A DNA stretch of 64,000 nucleotides. It comes from Siccirubricoccus phaeus. Its GTDB lineage: Bacteria > Pseudomonadota > Alphaproteobacteria > Acetobacterales > Acetobacteraceae. Positions 53,301-62,600 of the stretch are shown piece by piece. A model generated the notes under the pieces. The model was not told the origin of the DNA. It did not search any database and worked only from the letters and a program-made list of their open reading frames with translations. Numbering within the stretch: position 1 is the first letter of the stretch; every line of letters starts with the position of its first letter. The stretch spans positions 1 through 64,000 of the forward strand of contig NZ_SRXO01000004.1 of assembly GCF_008360935.1 (NCBI RefSeq), written 5' to 3'. The translations under genes were made by a program, and so were the position numbers.

Positions 53301-55707
53301 CTTCGCCCCCGCCTCCTGCGACCTGATCGTGGCGGCGAACGTGCTGCACAATGCCCCGAGCCTCCCCGGCGTGCTGCGCAACCTCTCCCGCCTGCTGAAG
53401 CCGGGCGGCGTGCTGCTGCTGCGCGAGCTGGTGGAGCGCAAGCCGCTCTTCGACCTCGTCTTCGGCGCGCTGGCCCCGGAGGTGGAGGACCACGTGGTGC
53501 GCGGCGGCCTCTTCGCCCCGGCGGCCCTGTGGCGCCAGGCGGCGCAGGAGGCGGGCTTCGCCGCCACCGCCAGCTTCCCGGAGGAAGACACGCCCCAGGC
53601 GGCGATGGGCGAGGCCATCATCCTCGCCCGCCTGCCGGGGGCCGCCGCCCCGGCGACGGCGGAGGCCGCCCCGCCGCTCTGGGAGGGCGAGGTGGCGCAA
53701 GGAACCTCCCCGCTGGGGGCCCTGGTCGAAGCCGCCCGCGCCGCGCTTCTGCTGCCCGGCCGGCTGGAGGAGATGGCCGCTGCCGCCATGCCGCCCGTCG
53801 GCGCGCCCCTGGCGCTGCGGCGGGAGGGCAGCGTCCTGCGGCTGGACTCGGGCGGCACCCTTGTCGCCCGGGCGCGTCTCGGCGCGCCGGGCGCGGAGCT
53901 GCCGGCGGTGGCGCGCTGGCTCGGCCCGACGCCACGCGGCCTGGGCGCCCTGCTGGAGGAGCTTGGCGCCCCGGCCGCCGCCCTCACCGTCGCGGCCCTG
54001 CCCGGCGAGGCGCCGCTGCATCTCGCGGCGGTGGCAGGGGGCGGGCTGGCGCTGGTGGGGGAAGGGGCGGAATTCCCCCTGGCCTGGGCCAGCCCCGCCC
54101 CGGCGCGGCTGATGCTGCCGGCGGCCCCGGAAGCCCTGCCGCTGCTCGCCGCCGCGCGCTGGGAGGCGGTGCCGGCCACCGCGGCGCCCCTCTCCGAGGC
54201 GAGCCGCCTGGTCGGCCCGCCGGGCGGCGCGCTGACCGAGGCGCTGCTCGCCGCCGGCCGGGATTGCGTCCTGCTCGACGGGGTGCCCGAGGCGCTGCCC
54301 GGTGGGGCCTCCACCCTGCTCCTGGCCGATGATTTCATCGCCGACGCCGGGGCCGCCCCGGCCGAGCGGCTGCGGCCGCTCCACAACGCCCTCGCCGCCC
54401 TGGCCCGCGCCGCCCGCCGCGCCGGGCCCGATGCCCGCGCCATGATCGTCACCCGCCAGGCCCTGGCCCTGCCCGGCGAGGCGGTGGAACGGCCGCTCGC
54501 CGCCCTGGCCCATGGCATGGGCCTCGCCCTGGCGCGGGAGAATGTCGCGCTGCCCATCGCGGTGCTGGATACCGACCTCGCCCCGGCGAGCCTTGCCCGC
54601 CTGCTCGCCCCGCCCGCCGCGCTGCGCGGCGCCGCCGCCTTCGGCGCGCTGCGGCGCGGCCAGGGTTTCCGCCGCCGCTTCGCGGCGCTGCCCGTGCGGG
54701 AGGATGCCGCCTGGTCCTTGCCGGAGGGCGGCACGGTGGCGCTGACGGGGGGCCTCTCCCGGCTAGGCCGGGTGGTGCTGGGCTGGCTCGGCGCGCAGGG
54801 GGTGCGCGACGTCACCCTCTTCCTGCACCGCAGCCCGGACGCGGCGGAGGCGGCGGCGCTGGCGGCATTGCGCGCGGCCCATGGCATGGAATTCCGGCTG
54901 CTGCCCGGCATCGACTGCGCCGACCCCGCCGCCATCGCCCGCGGCTTCAGCGCGCTGGAGGCGGCGGGTGCCGCGCCACGCGCCGTGTTCCACCTGGCCG
55001 GCATCGTGCGGGACGGGCTGGTGGAGCAGCAGAGCTGGGAGGCGGCCGGGCCGGTGCTGGCGGTGAAGCTCAATGCCGCCGCCGCGATCCTGGAGGCGCT
55101 CCGCCCGCATCCCGGCGCACGGGCCGTGTTCTTCTCCTCCCTCGCCGCAGCGCTCGGCCCGCCCGGCGAGGGCGCCCATGCTGGCGCGAATGCCGCGCTG
55201 GAGGCGATGGCCGGCGCGGCGCGGAGCCAGGGCATCGCCGCCACCGCCATCGCCTGGGATTACTGGCGCGAGGCGCTGCGGGAGGAGCACCAGCCCCTCG
55301 CCGCCCGCTTCGCCACCGCCGGCCTTTCCAACGCCGCGGGGCTCGCAGCGCTCGGCGCAGCCCTGGCCCAGGGGGAGGCGGCGATCGTCGCGGCCGACCC
55401 GGCGGCGCTCGCCCTGCTGGCGGGCGCGCCCGCCGCCGGGGTGGCGGCGGATACCCCGGCGGCGGGGCAGGAGGATGTGCTGGCCTGGCTGCGCGGCGCG
55501 GTGGCGAAGCTGGTGGGGCGCCCGCCCGGGGAGGTCGATCCTGGGGCGGGGCTGATCCAGCTCGGCATCGACTCCCTGATGTTCCTCGATCTCGGCGAGC
55601 GCGCCGCGCGCGAGCTCGGCGTGACGCTCAGCGCCGAGGCGGCGCTGGGCGCGGAGAGCCTGGCGGAGCTTGCCGCCCTGCTCGAGCGGGAGCGGGCGGG
55701 GCGATGA
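50332..55707 (+). CDS. Polyketide synthase KS-(decayed AT)-MT-KR-ACP
   Basis: 1791 residues. KS with Cys191 (QTACSSS), EAHGTGT and GHLDTAAG, all intact. After it, where an AT should be, about 250 residues keep a faint AT outline but the Ser motif GHSxG reads GEGAG (620-624) and no GQG motif exists. C-methyltransferase with LEVGAGTGG (928-936). KR with NADPH motif TGGLSRLG near 1472; its catalytic Tyr position is His1616, while Ser and Asn1620 are kept. ACP with Ser1748 (GIDSLMF). By analogy with the first half of HMWP1 it adds a malonyl unit and methylates it twice between the second and third cysteine rings. The malonyl group must be loaded by another AT. ATG 50332 lies 34 bp after the previous gene. 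Confidence 0.92.
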   Translation: MPDANAAPNPVLDDVPELDGPVAIIAAACRMPGAPDPAAFWRRLFEGEDCVRAFTPAELAEAGIDPATAARPDYVGRGAILDDACDFDPAFFGYADQEALEIDPQQRLFLACAAEALQVAGYGGRAPRGSVGVFGAARMSTWLRPDREMMLGIAAPRNFQALTGNDKDYLATRVAYKLDLSGPALTVQTACSSSLVAVHMACEQLRSGACDMALAGGVGISFPQALGYFHREGMIFSPDGHCRPFAADANGTGIGHGCGVVLLKRLADALADGDEVWAVVLGSAANNDGAAKAGFTAPSVEGQAAVIAEALEMAEADPATIGLVEAHGTGTPLGDPIEVAALTRIWRRSTDARQFCALGSVKSNLGHLDTAAGIASLLKAVMALRHRVLPPTLHAEAPNPALELADSPFFLPAYALPWEGEGPRRAAVSSFGIGGTNCHVVLEEAPRRATPRPAARPVALPVPARSPAGLARHAARLAARLGEGDVCPATLAATLAHAGPEARGGAARQMLRAIATAPLPGGARAALEALAQGAVPGLAALGEGGLLRFTGATEEAATAWLRAAWGGGEDPFALAALPVPAALQRWRERAAGALPPSGLLLPQLALVTTLLALPGGAVEGEGAGALAVALARADLPEAALLAWLNALDRGEAPPPTGDAVLDGWAAAPLALSGAPAWPAAPGLAVHLAEPSPTAFRHGLELALWQAGLGECPAPAPARRVSLPPMPFEERRLYRPVAGSGAPPDAGWAAVLAAGDAAVAAITVDAARVRREHAAVAALHRHHVAQAFGALGCLGDAAPRDLDAVLREGGIAPGFRQLAGRLLEDLAAEGGVSRDPDGRYRGPLRPGAPPEAGDLVAPSLAGLIARTAPHLDAVLAGRMKLVNLVFPEGDTSDAADLYESHHYSRHLNDIAAKLAGAVAGAAGRRVTVLEVGAGTGGTTGAILAALGPRLARYIFTDIGPLFLARARERFVGVAGMEFRPLDMLRDVTAQGFAPASCDLIVAANVLHNAPSLPGVLRNLSRLLKPGGVLLLRELVERKPLFDLVFGALAPEVEDHVVRGGLFAPAALWRQAAQEAGFAATASFPEEDTPQAAMGEAIILARLPGAAAPATAEAAPPLWEGEVAQGTSPLGALVEAARAALLLPGRLEEMAAAAMPPVGAPLALRREGSVLRLDSGGTLVARARLGAPGAELPAVARWLGPTPRGLGALLEELGAPAAALTVAALPGEAPLHLAAVAGGGLALVGEGAEFPLAWASPAPARLMLPAAPEALPLLAAARWEAVPATAAPLSEASRLVGPPGGALTEALLAAGRDCVLLDGVPEALPGGASTLLLADDFIADAGAAPAERLRPLHNALAALARAARRAGPDARAMIVTRQALALPGEAVERPLAALAHGMGLALARENVALPIAVLDTDLAPASLARLLAPPAALRGAAAFGALRRGQGFRRRFAALPVREDAAWSLPEGGTVALTGGLSRLGRVVLGWLGAQGVRDVTLFLHRSPDAAEAAALAALRAAHGMEFRLLPGIDCADPAAIARGFSALEAAGAAPRAVFHLAGIVRDGLVEQQSWEAAGPVLAVKLNAAAAILEALRPHPGARAVFFSSLAAALGPPGEGAHAGANAALEAMAGAARSQGIAATAIAWDYWREALREEHQPLAARFATAGLSNAAGLAALGAALAQGEAAIVAADPAALALLAGAPAAGVAADTPAAGQEDVLAWLRGAVAKLVGRPPGEVDPGAGLIQLGIDSLMFLDLGERAARELGVTLSAEAALGAESLAELAALLERERAGR

Positions 55708-56843
55708 GCGGCACCCCCGGCACCCCCGGCGCCCCGCTGCGCCTCGCGGTCTGCGGCACGCGCTTCGGCGAGACCTACCTCAAGGCCCTGCGGGACGGCG
55801 TGCCGGGCCTCGTCCTCGCCGGCCTCCTGGCCCGCGGAGGCGAGCGCTCCCGGCGGCTGGCGGCGGCGCTGGGCGTGCCGCTCTGGCTGGACACCCGCGA
55901 GGCCGCGGCGGCGAGCGACGCCGTGGCGGTGGTGGTGCGGGCCGGCGCCATGGGCGGGCGCGGCACGGCGCTGGCCGAGGCCTTCTTGGCAGCCGGCCTG
56001 CCGGTGCTGATGGAGCATCCGCTGCATCCCGTGGAGATGGTGCGGCTGCTGGAGCTGGCAGCGCGGCGCGGGGTGCCCTTCCACGTCAACAGCGTCTATC
56101 CGCATCTGCCGGCACCGCGCGGCTTCATCCGTGCGGTGCAGGCGTGGCACGCGGGCGCGGCGCCCGACCGGCCGGCCTATGCCGAGGCGACGACGAGCCG
56201 GCAGCTCCTCTACTCCACCCTCGACATGCTGGGCCGGGCCCTGGGCGGGCTGGGGGAGCTGTGGCTGGAACGCGGCGGCGGCCATGCCGGGCAGCCCTTC
56301 ACGGCGCTGGAGGGCGAGCTGGGCGGGCTGCCCTTCTCGCTGCGCCTGCAGAGCTATCTCGACCCGGCCGATCTCGACCACCATTCCCTGGTCATGCACC
56401 GCATGGCCGTGGGCGGCGCCGAGGGCAGCATCGCTCTGGCCAGCAGCTTCGGCCCGGTGCTGCGCAGCCGCCCGCTCTACATGCCGGGCTATGCCGAAAG
56501 CGAAACCTCCCTGCTGCTGCCGGGCGGCGAGCCCGCGGCGGCGCTGCCCTTCCTCGATGCGCCGCTGCTGGCGGTGGAGGCCGGCGCGGCGCTGACCGGG
56601 CGCGAGGCGGTGCGGGAGGCGCTGCCCGGGGCCGTCGCCATCGCCCTGGCGGAATTCGCCGCCGCGGTGCGCGGGGGGCCGGCGCCCGCGGGCCAGACGC
56701 CGGAATTCCTGACCCTGCTGGCGCGCGCCTGGCTGCTGGCCGGGCAGAAGGCCGGCGCGCCCGCCTGCCGGCCGCTGCGGCCGCCGCCGCCCCCTGCGGC
56801 GGTCGGCCTCCACGCCAGGGAGGCGGTCCATGCCGGCGGCTGA
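55704..56843 (+). CDS. Thiazolinyl imide reductase (Irp3/YbtU/PchG-like)
   Basis: A 379-residue NADPH-dependent reductase of the Gfo/Idh/MocA-like fold. Recognisable: LAVCGTRFGETYLKALRDG (Rossmann start with the family's CGTxFG), MEHPLHPVEMVRLL (the EHP-like NADPH/catalytic motif), HVNSVYPHLPAPRGFI, and TTSRQLLYSTLDMLGRALGG. Homologues reduce one thiazoline ring to a thiazolidine while the chain is bound to the synthase, in both yersiniabactin and pyochelin paths. Its presence predicts one thiazolidine in this product. It overlaps the PKS gene by 4 nt and the methyltransferase by 14 nt. About 35 Pro/Ala-rich residues form a C-terminal tail. Confidence 0.9.
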   Translation: MSGTPGTPGAPLRLAVCGTRFGETYLKALRDGVPGLVLAGLLARGGERSRRLAAALGVPLWLDTREAAAASDAVAVVVRAGAMGGRGTALAEAFLAAGLPVLMEHPLHPVEMVRLLELAARRGVPFHVNSVYPHLPAPRGFIRAVQAWHAGAAPDRPAYAEATTSRQLLYSTLDMLGRALGGLGELWLERGGGHAGQPFTALEGELGGLPFSLRLQSYLDPADLDHHSLVMHRMAVGGAEGSIALASSFGPVLRSRPLYMPGYAESETSLLLPGGEPAAALPFLDAPLLAVEAGAALTGREAVREALPGAVAIALAEFAAAVRGGPAPAGQTPEFLTLLARAWLLAGQKAGAPACRPLRPPPPPAAVGLHAREAVHAGG

Positions 56844-57723
56844 GGAAAGGCTGCGCCGCAATGCCCGGATCTATGCCGAGCTCGACCGGGCGCTGGCGGC
56901 GCGCGGCATGGCCGGGCAGGCCCTGTTCCTCAATTGGGGCTATGCCGCCGCGCCGGAGGAAAGCGAAGCGGCGCTGGAACCGCCGCCGCATGTGCCGCAG
57001 CGCGCGCAGTGGCGCCTGGTGCTGGAGGCGTTGGGCGGTCTCGACCCCTCCGGGCAGGAGGTGCTGGATGTCGGCTGCGGCAGGGGCGGCGCCCTGGTGG
57101 TGCTGGCGCGGCTGTTCCGCTGCCGCTCCCTTGCCGGCCTCGATATCGGCGCCGCCAACATCGCCCATTGCCGCGCCCTGCCGGAGCTGGCCGGGGCGCG
57201 TTTCCAGCAGGGCGATGCCTGCCGCCTGCCCTATGGCGATGGCAGCTTCGACCTCGTGCTGAACATCGAGAGCTCCTGCGCCTATCCGGATTTCCCGGGC
57301 TTCCTGCGCCATGTCCATCGCGTGCTGCGGCCGGGCGGGCATTTCGTCTTCGTGGATCTCGTCCCGGCGGCGGCGCGCGAGGCGCTGCACGCGCTGCTCG
57401 CCGCGCGGGGCTTCGAGATGCTGCGCGCACGGGACGTGACGGCGGCGGTGCTGCGTGCGCGGGCGGCGGCGGCGGCGGCGGAGGATGCCGTCTTCGCCGG
57501 GATCGCCGCCGCCGCGCCGGAGACGGCCGGCTTCCTCGACACCTACCGGGCGGGGCCGGAGACGCCGCTGCACCGCGCCATGCGGCAGGGCGCGGTGCGC
57601 TACGTGATCCACCATCTGCGGCGGGGGGAGGCGGCGGCGGAGGAGACGCTGCCCGCCATGCCGGACCGTGGCGCGCTGCTGCAGGCGCTGCTGCGGGAAC
57701 TGGCAGGGGAGGGGCGGGCATGA
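56830..57723 (+). CDS. SAM-dependent methyltransferase in the siderophore operon
   Basis: A 297-residue class I methyltransferase. The SAM motif is VLDVGCGRGGALVVLARLF (about 78-96), followed by LAGLDIGAANIAHCRALPE, GDACRLPYGDGSFDLVLNIES and HRVLRPGGHFVFVDL. The N terminus has FLNWGYAAAPEE, a pattern found in small-molecule methyltransferases near polyketide or peptide synthases. It likely methylates N, O or S of the finished or nascent siderophore. Standard yersiniabactin needs no such stand-alone enzyme, so it suggests an extra methyl group here. Overlaps both neighbours. Confidence 0.87.
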   Translation: MPAAEERLRRNARIYAELDRALAARGMAGQALFLNWGYAAAPEESEAALEPPPHVPQRAQWRLVLEALGGLDPSGQEVLDVGCGRGGALVVLARLFRCRSLAGLDIGAANIAHCRALPELAGARFQQGDACRLPYGDGSFDLVLNIESSCAYPDFPGFLRHVHRVLRPGGHFVFVDLVPAAAREALHALLAARGFEMLRARDVTAAVLRARAAAAAAEDAVFAGIAAAAPETAGFLDTYRAGPETPLHRAMRQGAVRYVIHHLRRGEAAAEETLPAMPDRGALLQALLRELAGEGRA

Positions 57724-58487
57724 GCGCCGATCCCTGGTTCCCCTATGCGCCGGAGGCGGCGGAGACCCTCCTCGTCTGCTTCCCCTTCGCCGGGGGCTCC
57801 GCTGCCTTCTACCGCCCCTGGATGGCGCCGGCGCGGGCGCTGGGCCTGGCGCTGCTGCCGGTGGAGCTGCCCGGGCGCGGCTTTAGGCGGCAGGAGGCGC
57901 CGCTGCGCACGGCGGGGGCGCTGATGGCGGCGCTGGGCCCCGCGCTGCGCCGCCGGCTGGACCGGCCTTTCCTGCTGTTCGGCCATTCCCTGGGCGCCCT
58001 GCTGGCCTTCGAGGCGGCGCGGCATCTGCGCCGGCGCTACGCGCTGCTGCCCGCCGCCCTGGCCGTGTCCGGGCGCCACCCGCCGCATCTCGGCCGCGAC
58101 CCCACCGGCTTCCGCCACGCCCTGCCGCCGCCGGAATTCCTGCAGGCGCTGCAGGGGCTGAACGGGACGGCGCCCGAGCTGCTCACCCATCCCGAATTCA
58201 TGGCCCTGGCCGAACCCGCCCTGCGCGCCGACTTCGCCATGACCGAGCTTTACGCCTATGCGCCCGACGCGCCGCTGGACTGCCCGCTGCTGGCGCTGAC
58301 GGGGGAGGCGGATCCGGAAGTCTCCGTGCAGGAAATGGCGGGCTGGGCGCGGCATGGCGCAGCCGGCTTCCGCCTGGTGACGCGGCCGGGCGACCATTTC
58401 TACCTGCGCGACCAGGCGGCGGAGGTGCTTGCGCAATTGCGCCTGGCTGCCCTCCGGCCCGTCCCCCTGCAACCCGCGCCGGCCTGA
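57720..58487 (+). CDS. Type II thioesterase (YbtT-like)
   Basis: A 255-residue alpha/beta hydrolase that frees stalled or wrongly loaded carrier domains. Motifs: LVCFPFAGGSAAFYRPW at the N terminus, the nucleophile GHSLGALLAFEAAR (Ser about 89), Asp in LTGEADPEVS, and catalytic His in GDHFYLRD. Length and order match YbtT, PchC and similar editing enzymes. The TE for final release is separate, at the end of the terminal synthetase. It overlaps the methyltransferase gene by 4 nt and ends 2 bp before the efflux genes. Confidence 0.93.
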   Translation: MSADPWFPYAPEAAETLLVCFPFAGGSAAFYRPWMAPARALGLALLPVELPGRGFRRQEAPLRTAGALMAALGPALRRRLDRPFLLFGHSLGALLAFEAARHLRRRYALLPAALAVSGRHPPHLGRDPTGFRHALPPPEFLQALQGLNGTAPELLTHPEFMALAEPALRADFAMTELYAYAPDAPLDCPLLALTGEADPEVSVQEMAGWARHGAAGFRLVTRPGDHFYLRDQAAEVLAQLRLAALRPVPLQPAPA

Positions 58488-58489
58488 CC

Positions 58490-59644
58490 GTGCCCGACTC
58501 GCTGCCCAGTCGCGATCCAGGCACGGAGGTCGCGGCCCGCGCACCGCGCCGCCGGCGGCTGCTGCTGCTTTTGCTTCCCGCCCTCGCCGCCGCCTGGGTC
58601 CTGGCGCGCCCGGCCCGGCTGCCGCCGCCCCCGCCCGCCACGGTCCGGCCGGCCGCGCCGCCCGCCCTCACCGTCGTCGCGGCGCGCGCCGAGCCGCGGC
58701 GCGTGCCGCGGCTCGTCCCGGCGGACGGGCCGGTGGTTGCCTGGCAGGAGCTGCGCCTCGGCATGGAGATCGACGGGCTGCGGGTGCGCGAGGTGCTGGT
58801 GGAGGAAGGCCAGGCGGTGGAGGCCGGCCAGCTCCTGGCGCGGCTGGACGATGCCGTGCTCGCCGCGCAGCACGCCAGGGCCGCGGCGCTGGTGGAAGAG
58901 GCCCAGGCCACCCTGGTCCTGGCGCGCGTCGAACTCGCGCGTACCCGCTCCCTCATCGCCACCCACACCGCCGCGCGGCAGGCGCTGGAGCAGCGCGAGG
59001 CCGATCTGACGCGGGCCGAGGCGCGGCTCGTCTCGCTGCGCGCCGAGCGCGACGAGGTGGCCGCCAGGCTGGCCCAGACGCGCATCCGGGCGCCCGATTC
59101 CGGCATCGTGCTGAGCCGCGACATCCTGCCCGGCAGCGTCTCCGTGGCCGGCCAGACCGCCTTCCGCCTGCTGCGCCAGGGGCGGGTGGAGATGGAGGCA
59201 CGGGTGCAGGAGATGGACCTCGCCTCGGTACAGGCAGGCCAGCCCGTCGCGGTGCGGCATGGCAGCCGGCAGGTGGAGGGCAGGGTGCGCCTCGTCGCGC
59301 CGCTGCTGCCCGGGCAGGCGCGGCTCGGCATCGTCTATGTGAGCCTGCCGCCGGGCTCCGGCCTCAGCCCCGGCATGTTCGTCCTGGCCGAGATCGCCAC
59401 GGGCGTCGCCGATCTCCTAGCCGTGCCGCAGGAAGCCGTGGTCTTCCGCGACGGCGCGGCCGGGGTCTTCGTGCTGGTTGGCGAGCATGTGGCGCTGCGG
59501 CGCGTGACGCTCGGCCCTAGGCTTGCCGATGGGGCGCTGGCGGTGGCGGCGGGCCTTGCCCCGGGCGAGGCCGTGGTGGGGGTGGGGGCCGGCTTCCTCG
59601 CCGATGGCGACCGCGTGCGCCTCGCCGCGGAGGCGCCGCGGTGA
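58490..59644 (+). CDS. RND efflux periplasmic adaptor (membrane fusion protein)
   Basis: A 384-residue HlyD/AcrA-like adaptor. An N-terminal anchor helix, RRRRLLLLLLPALAAAWVLA (about 20-40), is followed by the lipoyl half motif VREVLVEEGQAVEAGQLLARLD, a coiled coil (about 120-195, rich in Ala, Glu, Arg), then APDSGIVLSRDILPGSVSVAGQ (second lipoyl half) and a beta-barrel domain. Starts at GTG 58490 and overlaps the pump gene by 4 nt (GTGA). It should link the pump to an outer-membrane channel, which is not encoded here. Position at the tail of the synthesis operon suggests siderophore export. Confidence 0.9.
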   Translation: MPDSLPSRDPGTEVAARAPRRRRLLLLLLPALAAAWVLARPARLPPPPPATVRPAAPPALTVVAARAEPRRVPRLVPADGPVVAWQELRLGMEIDGLRVREVLVEEGQAVEAGQLLARLDDAVLAAQHARAAALVEEAQATLVLARVELARTRSLIATHTAARQALEQREADLTRAEARLVSLRAERDEVAARLAQTRIRAPDSGIVLSRDILPGSVSVAGQTAFRLLRQGRVEMEARVQEMDLASVQAGQPVAVRHGSRQVEGRVRLVAPLLPGQARLGIVYVSLPPGSGLSPGMFVLAEIATGVADLLAVPQEAVVFRDGAAGVFVLVGEHVALRRVTLGPRLADGALAVAAGLAPGEAVVGVGAGFLADGDRVRLAAEAPR

Positions 59645-62600
59645 CGGGCGAGCACGGCAACATCTCCGCCTGGGCCATCCGGAGCCCGGTGCCGACGGCG
59701 GTGCTGTTCCTGCTGCTGGGCCTCGCCGGCCTCGCCGCCTGGCCGCTGCTCCGCGTCAACAACATGCCGGATGTGGATCTGCCCGTCGTCACGGTGACGG
59801 TGGCGCAGCCCGGCCTGGCCCCGACGGAGCTGGAGGCGCAGGTGACGCGGCGCGTGGAGGACGCGCTCTCCGGCATCACCGAGGTGCGCCACATCTACTC
59901 CACGGTCACCGACGGGCTCTCCACCACCATCGTGGAATTCCGCCTGGGCAAGAACATCGACCAGGCGACCAACGACGTCCGCGACCATGTCGGCGAGATC
60001 CGCGCCCAGCTTCCGGCCGATATCAGCGAGCCGGTCATCCGGCGGATGGAGGCCACGGGCGGCGCCATCCTCACCTACACGGCGGCGGCCCCCGGGCTTT
60101 CCCCCGCCGCGCTGAGCTGGTTCATCGACGACACCGTGGCCAAGGCGCTGCTCGCCGCGCCGGGCGTCGCCGCGGTGACGCGCATCGGCGGCGCCGACCG
60201 GGAGATCCGCGTGGCGCTGCGGCCAGACCGCCTGCTGGCCTTCGGCATCACCGCGGGCCAGGTGAGCGCGCAGCTCCGGCTGGAGAACGTCAACCTGCCG
60301 GGCGGCCGGATGACGCTGGGCGAGGCGGAGCAATCGCTGCGCGCCCTCGGCTCCGCCGCCACGGTCGAGGCGCTGCGGGCACGCCGCATCGTATTGCCGG
60401 ACGGGCGCTCCCTGCGGCTCGATGCGCTGGCCGAGGTGAGCGATGGCACGGCGGAGCTGCGCACCGCCGCGCGGCTGGACGGGCTGCCCGTCGTGGCCTT
60501 CGAGGTGAGCCGCAGCCGCGGCTCCTCCGAGCTTGCCGTGGCGGCGCAGGTCGAGGAGCGGCTGGACGCGCTGGGCGCCGCGCATCCCGGCGTCGAATTC
60601 CATCGCGTCGCCGCCACGGTGACCGACGTGCAGAGCGGCTATGATGCGGCGCTGGAGGCGCTGCTGGTGGGCGCGCTCCTCGCCATGCTGGTGGTATGGC
60701 TGTTCCTGCGCGACTGGCCGGCCACTTGGATCGCGGCGCTGGCCATGCCGCTTTCCCTGCTGCCCACCTTCGGCGTGATCTGGCTGGCCGGCTTCTCGCT
60801 CAACAGCGTCACCCTGCTGGGCCTCACCCTGGTGGTGGGGGTGCTGGTGGACGACGCGATCGTCGAGATCGAGAACATGGTGCGGCACCTCCAGGCGGCG
60901 CCGGAACGGGGGCCGCGCGCCGCCGCCTTCGCCGCCTCGGCCGAAATCGGCCTGGCCGTCATCGCCACCACCGCGACCATTCTCGCCGTCTTCGTGCCGG
61001 TGGCCTTCATGCCGGGCGTGGCCGGGCGGTTCTTCCGGGAATTCGGCCTCACCGTGGCCACCGCCGTTGCCTTCTCGCTGCTCGTGGCGCGGCTGCTGAC
61101 GCCGCTGCTCGCCGCGCATTGCCTGCGCGCGGCGCCGCGCCAGGCGCGGGAGGCAGGCAGGGTCCGGCGCGCGGCCCTCGCCGCCCTTCGCTGGGCGCTG
61201 CGCCATCGCGCCCTCACGATTCTGGCGGCCCTGGCGCTGATGGGCGCCAGCCTCGCTTTGCTGCCCCTCGTCCCGCGCGACTTCATGCCGAGCCCGGATC
61301 GCGGCCGTTCCGTCCTGGCGCTGGAAATGCCGCCGGGCACCACGCTGCGCGGCACGGCGGCGGCGGTTCGGGAGGCGGAGGCAATCCTGCGCGCGCGGCC
61401 GGAGGTGGCCTCGGTCTTCGTCTCCCTCGGCACCACCATCAGCGGCAATGCGGGACTCGGCGCCGCCACGAAGACGGGCGAGCCGCGCATGGCGAATTTC
61501 ATCGTAACCCTGAAGCCGCGCGCCGAGCGGAGATCGACGCAGCAGCACTTCGAGGCCGCGGTACGGCCCGCCCTGTCGCGCATCCCCGGTGCGCGCATCC
61601 GGTTCGGCGCGGATGGCCAAAGCGGGGCGCGGCTGCTGGTGACGCTGGCGGGCACCGATCCCGCCGCGCTCGCCGCCGCCGGGCGCGAGCTGGAGCGGCA
61701 GATGCGCGGCCTGCCGCGCCTGGCGGGGGTGCGCTCGGCCGCGAGCCTGGAGCGGCCGGAGCTGCAGATCCTGCCCCTGGAGGCGCGCGCCGCCGAGGCC
61801 GGCGTCTCCACCGCCGCCATCGCGACGGCGGCGCGCATCGGCACGATCGGCGACGTGAACCAGAGCCTCGGGCGCTTCGACCTGCCGGGGCGGCAGATCT
61901 ACATCCGCACCATGCTGGACGAGGCGGCGCGCCACCGGCTGGAGGCGCTGCGCCTGCTGCGCGTGGAAAGCCGCGCCGGCCCGGCCGTGCCGCTCGGCAA
62001 TGTGGCCGAGATCCGCGCCGGCAGCGGGCCCGCCAGCATCGTGCGGCTGGATCGGCGGCGGCAGGTGACGGTGGAGGTGGAGCTCGGCACCCTGGCCTTG
62101 GGAGAGGCGCTGGAGATGGTGAACGCGCTGCCCATCCTGCGCGACCTGCCGCCGGGCATCGAGCGGCGCGAGATCGGCGATGCCGAGACCATGCGGGAGC
62201 TGTTCGGGGGGTTCGCCGCCGCCCTCGCCGCGGGCGTGCTGCTGGTCTACCTCGTCCTGGTGCTGCTGTTCGGCGGCGTGCTGCAGCCGATCACCATCAT
62301 GGTGGCGCTGCCGCTCTCGCTCAGCGGCGCCCTGCTCGCCCTGCTGGGCACGCAGCGGCCCTTCAGCATCTCGGCGGTGATCGGCGTGCTGATGCTGATG
62401 GGGATCGTGGCGAAGAATTCCATCCTCCTGGTGGAATACGCCATCCTGGCACGGCGGGAGCGCGGCGTCGGGCGCGACGAGGCGGTGCTGGAGGCGGTGC
62501 GCAAGCGTGCCCGCCCGGTCATCATGACCACCATCGCCATGGTGGCGGGCATGGCGCATATCGCGGCCGGGATCGGCGCCGATTCCGAGTTCCGGGCGCC

